Positions 6,889-15,124 of a stretch of DNA of 62,820 nt are shown in pieces. The first letter of the stretch is position 1. The number at the start of each line of letters is the position of its first letter. The notes beneath the pieces are model-generated. The model was not told the origin of the DNA and did not search any database. It saw only the letters and a program-made list of their open reading frames with translations. The position numbers and the translations under genes are program-made. The stretch is from Pelagibius sp. (GTDB taxonomy: Bacteria; Pseudomonadota; Alphaproteobacteria; Kiloniellales; Kiloniellaceae), in NCBI RefSeq assembly GCF_028289705.1, contig NZ_JANQOI010000038.1, forward strand, positions 1-62,820, read 5' to 3'.

Positions 6889-8493
6889 GTGCGACCGCTC
6901 TCTTTCATCATCGCCCTGCTTGCTTGGGCCCTGGCGTATTCCTTCGATCCCGGCCTGCTGCGGAAGTCGCCCGGCGACGTCCCCCTGTCCTATCTCGCCG
7001 CCGCCCTGGCCGACGACGACGACGATGGTGGCGACGACGATGGTGGCGACGACAATGGCGGCGGCGATAATGGCGGTGGCGACAACGGCGGCGGCGATGA
7101 CGGTGGTGGCGGCGATGACGGTGGCGGCGATGATGGCGGCGGCGATGATGGCGGCGGCGATGATGGCGGCGGCGATGATGGCGGCGACGACGGTGGGGAT
7201 GACGGCGGCGATGATGGTGGCGACGACGGCGGAGACGACGAAGGCAGCGAGGACGGCGAGAGCGAAGAGGGCGAAGAGGGCGAGGAAGAAGAGCTCGAGG
7301 AACTGCTGGAAGAGCTGGAGGAACTGAGCGAGGAAGAGGAAGCCGAGTTGCTCGGCGAATGGGAGCTCGCAGAAGAAGCCATCAGCGGCGACCGCGGCGG
7401 CGACCGCAACCCCTTCGAGCCGGAAATCGTGCTGGCGGTCGATCCCTCCGATACGGTGCTCGCCGATCTGGCCGGCCTGGGCTATCGCCTCCGCAACAGC
7501 GAAGAACTGCCCGACCTCGGCCTCAGGGTCGCGCGCTTGGAAGTGCGGCCCGGACTCAGCGAACAGCAGGCCCTGGAGGAACTGCGCGAACGCCATCCCG
7601 AGGTCGCCTTCGACTTCAACAGCTACTATCGAACCGCCGCCGAAAGCTGCGAGGGCATGCGCTGCTACGGTCAGGAGTTGATCGGTTGGGACGCCGCGGG
7701 CCCGGCCTGCGGCGACGGCATCACGATCGGCATGGTCGATGCGACGGTCGACCCTCGCCACCCGGCATTGCGCGACCGCCAGATCGAGGGCCGGGATTTC
7801 ATCGGCGAGGAGCAGGTCAGTGCGTCGACTCACGGCACAGCCGTTGCTTCCCTCCTGGTCGGAAACCCGGCATCCGGCATTCCCGGCCTGATGCCCAAGG
7901 CCGGCCTGTTGGCTGCCGGGGTCATGGCGGGCAGCGAAGATGATCCGGTCTTCGGCGGTGCGCTCAACATCGCGCGTGCCTTTAACTGGCTGATCAAAGA
8001 AGACGTGGCCGTGATCAACATCAGCCTGACCGGCCCGAGCAATGTGCTGATCGAACGGGCCGTCTTGCAGGCGAGCGACCAGGGCATCGCCGTGGTGGCC
8101 GCCGCCGGCAACGGCGGGCCCGGTGCGGCCCCTGCCTATCCCGCCGCCTATACGGAAACCCTCGCCGTGACCGCGGTCGATCAGTACCTGCGCCCCTATC
8201 GCTTCGCCAACCGCGGCGACTACCTGAGCTTCTCGGCGCCGGGGGTCGGCATCTGGGCCGCCGCCGACGGCGGGGGGGAGTTTTACAGCGGCACCTCCTT
8301 CGCCGCCGCTTTTGTCACCGCCCTGGCCGCGCAGTCCGATGCTGCCAAGCTGCAATCAACGGCAGCGGGGGAAGCTTCCACCGTTGCCGCCCTGGTCGAC
8401 GACCTGCGTGTGAACAGCGAGGATCTGGGCGCCCCCGGCCGCGATTCGGTGTTCGGCTGGGGCCTCGTGAAGGGCCAGACGTCCTGCCGTTGA
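6889..8493 (+). CDS. Secreted subtilisin-like serine protease (S8) with Gly/Asp-rich tract
   Basis: A 534-residue product from a GTG start at 6889 (GGACGAG upstream; earlier in-frame starts would remove the export signal). Residues 1-40 are a signal peptide. Residues 42-118 are almost entirely Gly, Asp and Asn, and residues 119-165 are Glu-rich. Residues about 178-255 look like an I9-type propeptide. The catalytic domain has Asp284 (IGMVDATVDP), His315 (STHGTAVAS), oxyanion Asn408 (AAAGNGGPG) and Ser470 (GTSFAAAF), so the triad is complete. The acidic tract could bind calcium or act as a spacer. The gene is divergent from the ECF sigma operon. Substrate unknown. Confidence 0.85.
   Translation: MRPLSFIIALLAWALAYSFDPGLLRKSPGDVPLSYLAAALADDDDDGGDDDGGDDNGGGDNGGGDNGGGDDGGGGDDGGGDDGGGDDGGGDDGGGDDGGDDGGDDGGDDGGDDGGDDEGSEDGESEEGEEGEEEELEELLEELEELSEEEEAELLGEWELAEEAISGDRGGDRNPFEPEIVLAVDPSDTVLADLAGLGYRLRNSEELPDLGLRVARLEVRPGLSEQQALEELRERHPEVAFDFNSYYRTAAESCEGMRCYGQELIGWDAAGPACGDGITIGMVDATVDPRHPALRDRQIEGRDFIGEEQVSASTHGTAVASLLVGNPASGIPGLMPKAGLLAAGVMAGSEDDPVFGGALNIARAFNWLIKEDVAVINISLTGPSNVLIERAVLQASDQGIAVVAAAGNGGPGAAPAYPAAYTETLAVTAVDQYLRPYRFANRGDYLSFSAPGVGIWAAADGGGEFYSGTSFAAAFVTALAAQSDAAKLQSTAAGEASTVAALVDDLRVNSEDLGAPGRDSVFGWGLVKGQTSCR
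7012..7245 (+). repeat. Low-complexity Gly/Asp codon repeat in the protease gene
   Basis: Degenerate tandem units of GGCGATGATGGC and GGCGACGAC type cover about 230 bp inside the subtilase gene. Several successive 15-bp units around 7135-7185 are identical. All units are multiples of three, so copy-number change would lengthen or shorten the acidic tract without a frameshift. Confidence 0.85.
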
Positions 8494-8563
8494 GCAAGCC
8501 TTGCCAGCCGCGGTCTTCCGTCGGCTGTCCGCTTGGCCGAAACCCAAGCGAACGGCCGTAGGA

Positions 8564-9583
8564 TCAGGATGCGGGAGCCTCGCGCTGATAACCGGGCAGC
8601 CACTGGCCGGCCTCGCGGCACGCCAGAGCGGGATAGCCGCGTGTGATCGTCTGGCCGTCCCTGGCCCCCTCTGCCACCAGCGTCACGAGATAGGAGCGGC
8701 AGTAGCGGCCGTCCCCGCCGCGAAAGGTCGTCAGGGGCGTTACCGCCCCATTGGCGCCCCGTGGGTCACCCCAGGGAATTGCGGCGCCCTGCGGCTGCTG
8801 CTCAAGGCTTTGCTGAACGGCCTCTGCCTGCTGGGCCCGGACGCGCTGGCTCATCGCGTCCGCCGGAGGATCGATCGCCACCAGTTCGCGAATCAGCGGC
8901 GCGCGGCGGTGCAGACGCCGCTCATAGCGGATGTAGTGCGCGACCTCGGGCGCATAGTGCCAGATCCGCACCTCAACCGGGTTGTTGTCGGCGTAACGCA
9001 CACAGCGGACCTCATAGGTCTCAAAGGCGCCGATCCTGACCTTGGTCAGGACTGTGTCGGCGACGCGGCATCGCCAGTCCCGCAAACTGGACTGGCTCTG
9101 CCCGTCGGTATCGGTGACCGTGCGGCGCACGCTCAGGCGCGTAGCTTTGCCCACCTGCAGCGGCCAGAGCGACGGTGGCGCGCCCTCCAACACATCGCTG
9201 CCCGCCTTGCCACGCCACACCCAGGCGGTCCGCGGCAGGATGAAGTCGCGCTCGCCGGTGAAGTCCGAGCCTCCGACCCTGCGCCAGAACACCCGATCCC
9301 CGTCAAGACCGAGCACCTCCTCAATGCGCCCGTCGGTGTAGTGGAAGCGCTCGCCCGCGGCATAGCGCGGCAGAGGCGCCGGTGCCAGATCGATGCCCCG
9401 GTTGCCTCCGTCGCCGACGTCGACGTTGGCGATGCCGAGATCGTTGTCGGAGGTGCGGTCCTGAGTGCCGGCGCAGGCGGAGACCGCCAGCAGGGCCAGA
9501 CCGGTAGCGAGTTGCCGCGCGAAACGGGCCGCGCCGGGGCGTTTTCTGATGGCTGGATCGATGGCTGCTTCAGCGTCCGTCAT
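8564..9583 (-). CDS. Lipoprotein with C-terminal surface-antigen-like module
   Basis: A 339-residue protein with a late signal sequence whose lipobox LLAVSAC predicts lipidation and outer-membrane or periplasmic anchoring. The middle (residues about 60-240) is beta-rich, with no family recognised. The last 80 residues contain AVTPLTTF, then GRYCRSYLVTL and GYPALACREAGQWLPGY. These align by eye with the extracytoplasmic end of the anti-sigma factor at 5303-6082 and resemble the RT0821/Lpp0805-type domain. The start at 9583 is chosen for the CAGGGTG upstream and for signal-peptide position; 9619 is possible. It is convergent with the subtilase. Confidence 0.72.
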   Translation of the reverse strand: MTDAEAAIDPAIRKRPGAARFARQLATGLALLAVSACAGTQDRTSDNDLGIANVDVGDGGNRGIDLAPAPLPRYAAGERFHYTDGRIEEVLGLDGDRVFWRRVGGSDFTGERDFILPRTAWVWRGKAGSDVLEGAPPSLWPLQVGKATRLSVRRTVTDTDGQSQSSLRDWRCRVADTVLTKVRIGAFETYEVRCVRYADNNPVEVRIWHYAPEVAHYIRYERRLHRRAPLIRELVAIDPPADAMSQRVRAQQAEAVQQSLEQQPQGAAIPWGDPRGANGAVTPLTTFRGGDGRYCRSYLVTLVAEGARDGQTITRGYPALACREAGQWLPGYQREAPAS

Positions 9584-9942
9584 GGGCACCCTGATGAAGC
9601 ATTTTCCCCCCGTAGCCATACCCCACCCCGGTAAAGCTGTGTCGCCGCCCCTGGGCGGCAAGTCCGTTGCCGGTCCGCGTGCGGGCCCTGCCTGCCATCT
9701 AGAGATGAGCCTGCTGAGATAACGCCGACGCGGAGTTTATATATCCCGGATGCTCATCGAAGTCCGCCGTTTTGTCTAAACGAATTGGATGGCCGGCGGC
9801 GGCGCACCGCGTCCAAGCCGGCGCGGGGCTTTGGCGGTCCCAGGCAGGGGTTGAGATGAGGGGTGCGCCCCTTGCGAAGAAAACGCCTCAAATGTCGAGA
9901 ATGTCTTTGACCGAACCGCGCTCCAGGGTCCGGGCGAGGTTG
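9584..9942. other. Intergenic region with candidate promoter
   Basis: No gene is supported. An AT-rich TTTATATAT block at about 9737-9745 stands out from the GC-rich surroundings and could be a -10 region for the leftward lipoprotein gene. Open frames here lack coding character. Confidence 0.4.
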
Positions 9943-10095
9943 TCAGGCCGAGCGCTTGGTTGGCAACCCGTTGGCATTCTGCGCCACGGGCAGGGGGCGG
10001 CAGCCACTGCAATAACCCCGGTCGCGCAGCACCTCCTGCAGGCTACGCAGCGGGCGCCTGAGATAGGGGCTGACGGGCTTCTGCATCGGTCTCAT
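9943..10095 (-). CDS. Small protein, 50 residues, unknown function
   Basis: Reads MRPMQKPVSPYLRRPLRSLQ, then EVLRDRGYCSGCRPLP and onward to a TGA. An SPYLRRPLRSLEE-like opening is reminiscent of small conserved alphaproteobacterial proteins, but I cannot name a family. One CxxC pair (CSGC) is present, so metal binding is possible. AGAGAT lies immediately before the first ATG; an alternative ATG three codons on (10086) would give 47 residues. It lies 42 nt downstream of the zinc-ribbon gene on the same strand, and both are preceded by a TATAGAG box. Confidence 0.45.
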   Translation of the reverse strand: MRPMQKPVSPYLRRPLRSLQEVLRDRGYCSGCRPLPVAQNANGLPTKRSA

Positions 10096-10137
10096 ATCTC
10101 TATATACGAACCCGGGCCGGCATCCGGTTCACCGGAC

Positions 10138-10293
10138 TCAGCCCTCGCGCCAGGCGGCGGTGGACTTGCAGCGTTTGCAAATACGTTCGCCCCGCCAGGA
10201 ACTCTCGAAGTGGTCGCGGCACATCAGGCAGCGCCGCACCACCGACTCCTCGGTGTCGTAGACCTCGGGCTTCTTGAAAACAGACTTTGACAT
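10138..10293 (-). CDS. Small zinc-ribbon protein, 51 residues
   Basis: A short gene starting MSKSVFKKPEVYDTEESVVR, with CLMC and CKRC pairs 14 residues apart. Four Cys in two CxxC knuckles make a treble-clef/zinc-ribbon fold likely. The C-terminus KSTAAWREG is basic. AGAGGGG lies next to the ATG. Such mini-ribbons are often nucleic-acid- or protein-binding accessories, but no role can be assigned. The coding call rests on the conserved Cys spacing, a clean start and stop, and a good ribosome site. Confidence 0.65.
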   Translation of the reverse strand: MSKSVFKKPEVYDTEESVVRRCLMCRDHFESSWRGERICKRCKSTAAWREG

Positions 10294-10416
10294 CCCCTCT
10301 ATATGGGGATCGTTCTAATCATTTCAAGGGGTTAAGCATGAAACCCCTTGGCCGCAACCGCACCGGGAGCGCGTCAGAATTCTCAATTAAAGGAAATAAT
10401 TCCTGACACTGTGTTC

Positions 10417-11637
10417 TCAGACCGCCTGAGGCGCGGCCCGCCGGGCGAAACCACCGGTGAGGCCGAACAGGGGCCTGAGGGCGTTGCCGAAGTAGCTGCC
10501 CCCCAGGGCGGCGGCAAACCACAGCCAGCCGTGCAGGCTGCCGGAAGCGACGCCACTGAAATAGGCGCCAACGTTGCAGCCGTAGGCCAGGCGGGCCCCA
10601 TAGCCCATGAGCAGGCCGCCGAGGGCGGCCGCCAGGACCTGGCGCCAGGGCATCCGCCAAGCCGGGTTGAAGCGCCCGGCCAGTCCGGCCGCCAGGAGCG
10701 CGCCGACGATGACGCCGAAGTTCATGACCGAGGTGCTGTTCTCGAAGACCGAGCCGGCCAGCGCCCGCTCGGGAAACGGCCAGGTCCAGAAGGCCCAGCC
10801 GCTGAGGTCGAGGCCCGCCGCCGTCGCCAGCTTGCCGCCCCAGAGGGTGTAGCCGAAGCTGATGGTCCAGGGATGGCCGGCATAGACCAGGGTGACGGCG
10901 TTCAGGACCGCAAGCAGCATGGCCCCCCAGAGCAGCGGCCAGGGCCCCGAGATCAGGCGGCGCCAGAGCCTCGGCGGGCCCGCCGCTGCAGGTATCCCGC
11001 CAGGCTGCCGCCGGCGCTCCACCCAGAGGGTGAACAGGGCAATGGCCGCAAGCACGGCGAGCTGCGCGGCAAGCGCCCCGAACAGGCCCCACTCCCGCAG
11101 GATGGAAACACTGCCCAGGCTCGGCGTCTCGAGCCACCAGGGCATGTGCGCGGTGCCGATGAGCGAACCGACCATGAAGAAGACCAGGGCGAAAAGCATA
11201 TGGGTCGAGCCGCCGCCCACGGTGTAGAGCGTGCCGGAAGCACAGCCGCCGGCCAACTGCATGCCGACCCCGAAGAGGGCGGCGCCGACGGCGACCGAAA
11301 CGCCGAGCGGCGCGACAGCGCCGCCGCCCACCGGCTGGCTGAAGAACGATCCCTGATCGATCAGCGGGAAAAACAGCAGGCTGGCGACCCCCAGCATCAC
11401 CATCTGCGCGCGCAGGCCCGCGCCACGGCCCTCGGCAATGAAGACCCGCCAGGCGGAGGCAAAGCCGAAGGCGGCATGGTAGAGCACCAGCCCCAGGGCC
11501 GCGCCCAGGACATAGAGCCAGCCCATGCGCGCGCTGAAGCCGTCGCCGATGGCCAGCGCGCCGACCGCCAGCAGCAGCACTGCCGGTCCCACAACCCGCC
11601 AGTCCGGGCGCCGTTCGATCCAGGCCGAGATGTCCAT
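10417..11637 (-). CDS. YeeE/YedE-family membrane protein (thiosulfate/sulfur-compound transporter)
   Basis: A 406-residue polytopic protein with about ten hydrophobic segments in two pseudo-symmetric halves. Each half has the family's cysteine loop: GGCASGTLYTVGGGS (Cys132) and YGCNVGAYFSG (Cys354). In characterised YeeE (TsuA) proteins such Cys residues relay thiosulfate through the membrane. It lies downstream of a periplasmic rhodanese on the same strand with a 138-nt gap, a pairing typical of sulfur-handling modules. Inner-membrane location. The exact sulfur species imported is not shown by sequence. Confidence 0.88.
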   Translation of the reverse strand: MDISAWIERRPDWRVVGPAVLLLAVGALAIGDGFSARMGWLYVLGAALGLVLYHAAFGFASAWRVFIAEGRGAGLRAQMVMLGVASLLFFPLIDQGSFFSQPVGGGAVAPLGVSVAVGAALFGVGMQLAGGCASGTLYTVGGGSTHMLFALVFFMVGSLIGTAHMPWWLETPSLGSVSILREWGLFGALAAQLAVLAAIALFTLWVERRRQPGGIPAAAGPPRLWRRLISGPWPLLWGAMLLAVLNAVTLVYAGHPWTISFGYTLWGGKLATAAGLDLSGWAFWTWPFPERALAGSVFENSTSVMNFGVIVGALLAAGLAGRFNPAWRMPWRQVLAAALGGLLMGYGARLAYGCNVGAYFSGVASGSLHGWLWFAAALGGSYFGNALRPLFGLTGGFARRAAPQAV

Positions 11638-11775
11638 CGCGGGTCAGCCAATCCCTATGCTTGATGCATTGCCGTCACCGCCGCAGCGAAGCCGACTCAG
11701 TAGCGGTCCCGCCGGGCGTTGTCGACTGCCGCCCACGCCATTGTGAGGCGGGATGAGCAGCCGCGCCGCTGCCGC

Positions 11776-12738
11776 CTATTGCTTGGCCGTGCCCTTCACT
11801 TCGACCGGCAGGTCGCTTTGGGCGGTCCAGTCCACCATGGAGCCGTCATAGAGGCGCACGTTCTTGCGCCCGAGGATCTCGCTCTGGGCAAACCATCCGA
11901 GCGAGGCCCAGTGCCCGGTGTTGCAGAAGGTGATGGCCCCCTCCTCCGCATCGCCGAGCCCGGCAGTCTTCAGGAGCTGCGCAACCTGGTCGCGGCCCAC
12001 GAAGCGGCCCCGAGCATCGGTGAACTGGCCTTCGGGAACGGAGAGCGCCCCCGGGATGGTCCCGGGCCGCGCCGCCGCCGGATGGCTGCTCTGGCCGAGA
12101 TGCTGCGCCGTCGGCCGGTTGTCGACCAGCGCCGTCCCGGAGGTCATGGCCGCAACCACGTCGCTGCGGTCGGCGACCAGCTCGGGACGGAAGTTCGCGA
12201 CAAAGACCGCCGGCTGCGGGGTCACGGCGCCGCTGGCGATGGGGTTGGCCGGATCGGCCGCATAGGCCCTGAAGCCGCCGTCAAGGATCGAAACGGCATC
12301 GTGCCCCAGCACCTTGAAGGTCCAGTAGACGCGGGTCGCGCTGCCCATTTCCAGGGCACTGGCGCCGGCGGCGACGATCACAACATGGTGATCGTTGCCG
12401 ATGCCGAGGCCGCCGATCAGGGCCTCCAGATCGGCAATCGGCGGCAACTGTCCGGGAATTCCGTCCTGAGTCTTGCGCCAGCCGTCCTGCAGGTAGTCGC
12501 TGTAGACCGAGCCGGGGATGTGCCCTTGTGCAAAGACCGCCGCCGATCCGCCGCTGATCTTGTTGCGGATGTCCAGCAGCCGGACCGCATCGCGCTCGGC
12601 GTTGGCCTTGACCCAGGCGACATCCACCAGCGGCCCCGGTTCCGCGGCCGCGGCGGGCGCCGGCGCACCGGCCAGGAGCGTGACAAGCAGGCCCGCCAGA
12701 ACTGTGGGCAGGGCCGCGGGAGCAATCGACTTCAGCAT
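11776..12738 (-). CDS. Periplasmic two-domain rhodanese (thiosulfate/3-mercaptopyruvate sulfurtransferase type)
   Basis: A 320-residue protein with a cleavable signal peptide (cut near residues 31-32, APAAAA). Two rhodanese domains span about 35-160 and 185-315. The second carries the active-site loop FCNTGHWAS with Cys272. The first has GASALEMGSA in the equivalent place with no Cys, the usual inactive N-terminal domain. HIPGSVY and the DGGFRAY block are conserved. A strong AGGAGGA ribosome site precedes the ATG. Together with the YeeE-type transporter it probably handles sulfane sulfur at the inner membrane. Confidence 0.9.
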   Translation of the reverse strand: MLKSIAPAALPTVLAGLLVTLLAGAPAPAAAAEPGPLVDVAWVKANAERDAVRLLDIRNKISGGSAAVFAQGHIPGSVYSDYLQDGWRKTQDGIPGQLPPIADLEALIGGLGIGNDHHVVIVAAGASALEMGSATRVYWTFKVLGHDAVSILDGGFRAYAADPANPIASGAVTPQPAVFVANFRPELVADRSDVVAAMTSGTALVDNRPTAQHLGQSSHPAAARPGTIPGALSVPEGQFTDARGRFVGRDQVAQLLKTAGLGDAEEGAITFCNTGHWASLGWFAQSEILGRKNVRLYDGSMVDWTAQSDLPVEVKGTAKQ

Positions 12739-12850
12739 GGTCCGATCCTCCTAAATGATGGTCATGGGCGATGATGGCCCGGAGCATGATGGCAAGGGGC
12801 CTGTCGGCCCCACCTGTCTAATTCATCATTGCACGCCGTAGAACATTCTC

Positions 12851-12875
12851 AAATAACGTTTCTGAGTCGTTATTT
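12851..12875. promoter_or_regulatory. Inverted repeat upstream of the rhodanese gene
   Basis: AAATAACG at 12851-12858 and CGTTATTT at 12868-12875 are perfect 8-bp arms around a 9-nt spacer. The site lies in an AT-richer divergent region between the rhodanese gene and the GT9 gene. Position and symmetry suggest an operator for either promoter. No T-tract follows, so a terminator is less likely. Confidence 0.5.
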
Positions 12876-12964
12876 AGGCCGCTATTTTGCCCCTTGCGGT
12901 TTCGCGCAGCAGTCGATTGAACAGAGAATTACTACATCACGGGCCGCAGCGATCTGGTATTTAC

Positions 12965-14059
12965 ATGGGGGTGATGTCTCCAGCTGTCGATGCGCCGGGG
13001 TCGGTATTGGTTTATGTCGGCTTGGATCTGGTCGGGGACGGCTTGATCAGGCTGCCGTTCGTGCGCGCGCTGCGAAACGCTTTCCCAAGTGCTGAGATTA
13101 CATGGTTGGCCGGGCGCGGCCGCTCGGTCTACGCCCACGCGCTGGCGCCACTGGTGGAGGGTCTCATCGACGAGGTGGTGGAGGAGGCCGATGTCGGCCG
13201 CAGTTGGACCGAGCTACTGGCACGTCCACTCCGCGGCACGGCGCTGCAGGGCCGCCACTTCGATCTCGTCATCGACAGCCAGCGGCGGGTGGCCACCACC
13301 CTGCTGGTGAAGCGCATTCCCCACCGCACCTTCGTTTCCGGCACAGCCAGGTTCCGCTTCTCCGAACTGCAGCCCGGCGCCGCGCGGCCGGCCGGCCCGG
13401 CGGCGGTGGGCCGGCTGCTCGAACTGGTGGAACTGGCCAGCGGCCGCCCGGCGGACACCTCGCCGCCCCTGGTCTGCGATCTGCGCTTCGACCGCCTGGC
13501 CGAACGGCTGCTGCCGGCGGGGCGGAGCTATGTCGGTTTCTCGCCCGGCGGCCCCAGCACGCTGCTCTGCTGGCCGCTGGAACGCTTTTTGGCCCTCGCC
13601 GAGGCGCAGCTTGCCGCCGGGCGCGTGCCGGTGATCTTCCTCGGTCCCCAGGAGTCAGACTGGGCCGAGACCGTGTCCCGGCGCCTGCCGGACGCGCTGC
13701 TGCCGTTGCAGGACGAAGCGACCGAGGGCATCGAGCTCTCCCCCATCCTGACCATTGCCCTGGCGCGGCGTTTGTCGGTCGCCGTCGCCAACGATACCGG
13801 TGTCGGCCACATGTTCGCAGCCGCGGACTGCCCGCTGGTTTCCCTGTTCGGGCCGACGCGGCCGGAGAAGTTCGCGCCCCTGGTCAGCCGCCGGCGCGTG
13901 CTGCGCGCGCAAGACCACGGCGGTACGGAGATGGCATGCATTCCACAGGAGGCGGTGGAAGACGCGGTGAACGCATTGCTTGACGAAGAGGACGACAGAA
14001 GGGCCACGCCGCGCCCAGCGGTGTTGGAAAGCCGTCTATCTGCGGGGGTTTCCAGATGA
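12965..14059 (+). CDS. Glycosyltransferase family 9 (heptosyltransferase-like)
   Basis: A 364-residue GT-B enzyme of the ADP-heptose:LPS heptosyltransferase superfamily. The N-terminal Rossmann strand reads SVLVYVGLDLVGDGLIRLPF, then ALRNAFPSAEITWLAGRG. The C-terminal donor-binding half has VGFSPGGPSTLLCWPLERF, VAVANDTGVGHMFAAADCP and LVSLFGPTRPEKFAPL, the family's hallmark GPT loop. A role in LPS core or similar surface glycan assembly is likely. The start is uncertain: ATG 12965 is used; ATG 12974 three codons later is equally possible. The stop overlaps the next gene's ATG (ATGA), implying translational coupling. Confidence 0.85.
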   Translation: MGVMSPAVDAPGSVLVYVGLDLVGDGLIRLPFVRALRNAFPSAEITWLAGRGRSVYAHALAPLVEGLIDEVVEEADVGRSWTELLARPLRGTALQGRHFDLVIDSQRRVATTLLVKRIPHRTFVSGTARFRFSELQPGAARPAGPAAVGRLLELVELASGRPADTSPPLVCDLRFDRLAERLLPAGRSYVGFSPGGPSTLLCWPLERFLALAEAQLAAGRVPVIFLGPQESDWAETVSRRLPDALLPLQDEATEGIELSPILTIALARRLSVAVANDTGVGHMFAAADCPLVSLFGPTRPEKFAPLVSRRRVLRAQDHGGTEMACIPQEAVEDAVNALLDEEDDRRATPRPAVLESRLSAGVSR

Positions 14060-15111
14060 TGATGAAGTTCGTTGCGGGCCGCGGCCTTGGCGCCGCGGCT
14101 GTCCTGGTTTTGCTGGGCCTCTCTTTTGCGGGCTGCACCGAGGTCACGGACAGCCTCGATTCAGCCAACGAGACGATGTCGGACGCCGAAGGAATGCCGG
14201 CCTCCAGCGCAGAACAGGACGCGCTGGCCGATTCCGAGCTGCTCGATGCGCTCTACAATGAAGGCCTGGAACTGCAGCAAAACGGCTCGCAGGAAGACGC
14301 AATCCAGCGGTTCCGCGAAGCTGCCGAGCGCGGCCACGGCCCCGCCGCTTTCGAACTCGGCGAGGCCTACAACGAAGGCCGCGGGGTCGATCAGGACCTC
14401 AATGCCGGCGCCAAGTGGATCAACGCCGCGGCGGCGCGCGGTGAGCGGCGCGCGCAGTACACCGTGGGCGCGGCTTACTACAACGGCAACAATGTCGAGC
14501 AGGACTACGTCCGCGCCGCCACCTATCTGGCTGACGCGGCCAACCAGGACTACGCACCGGCCCAGTACCTGCTGGCGGAGTGCTATGCCAACGGCCGCGG
14601 CGTGACCAGGAACCTGGCCTGGGCGGCGCGCTGGTACGGCAAGGCCGCGGATCAGGGCTATGCCGACGGCGCCTTCTCCTATGGCGTGATGCAGGCGGCG
14701 GGCCTGGGCATCCCGACTGACATGGCAAGGGGCTATGCCTGGCTCTCGGTGGCCGATCAGGTCGGCCACGCCAGCGCCAAGGACGTCCGCGCCGCCATCG
14801 CCAACAAGATGTCGCCGGCCGAATTGGAGCGGGGCAAGACCCAGGCCTCGAAGTTTCAGCCCCGCAAGGAAAGGGTGTTCGCCGACAAGCCGACGGTCAT
14901 GTATGTCCAGCACAGCCTCAACCAACTCGGCTTCAATGCGGGGGTCGTCGACGGCCTGATGGGGCCACGCACCCGCAATGCCATCGCCGCCTATCTGAAG
15001 AGTGTCGGCGCGGCGGTGAGCGACGATGCGGGCGCCGGCGAAACCACCGAAGTGTCGATCACGCCGGACCTGGTCCAGCGCCTCTTCGAAAGCCAGCAGA
15101 ACACGGCCTAG
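14056..15111 (+). CDS. Sel1-repeat lipoprotein with peptidoglycan-binding domain
   Basis: A 351-residue protein. The lipobox LSFAGC places the lipidated Cys at residue 27. Four to five Sel1-like repeats span about 65-240, with unit signatures AAFELGEAYNEGRGVDQD, AQYTVGAAYYNGNNVEQD and AQYLLAECYANGRGVTRN. The C-terminus (about 275-330) is a PG_binding_1-type domain: VQHSLNQLGFNAGVVDGLMG followed by PRTRNAI. Probably an envelope scaffold tethering partners to the cell wall. It starts inside the stop of the GT9 gene with a 4-nt overlap. Confidence 0.85.
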   Translation: MMMKFVAGRGLGAAAVLVLLGLSFAGCTEVTDSLDSANETMSDAEGMPASSAEQDALADSELLDALYNEGLELQQNGSQEDAIQRFREAAERGHGPAAFELGEAYNEGRGVDQDLNAGAKWINAAAARGERRAQYTVGAAYYNGNNVEQDYVRAATYLADAANQDYAPAQYLLAECYANGRGVTRNLAWAARWYGKAADQGYADGAFSYGVMQAAGLGIPTDMARGYAWLSVADQVGHASAKDVRAAIANKMSPAELERGKTQASKFQPRKERVFADKPTVMYVQHSLNQLGFNAGVVDGLMGPRTRNAIAAYLKSVGAAVSDDAGAGETTEVSITPDLVQRLFESQQNTA

Positions 15112-15124
15112 CCCGCGCCCGCCA

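Noticed and set aside
7012-7245. RTX-type calcium-binding nonapeptide repeats in the subtilase
   Set aside because: The GGxGxDxUx pattern is not present; the tract is plain Gly/Asp without the periodic hydrophobic residue.
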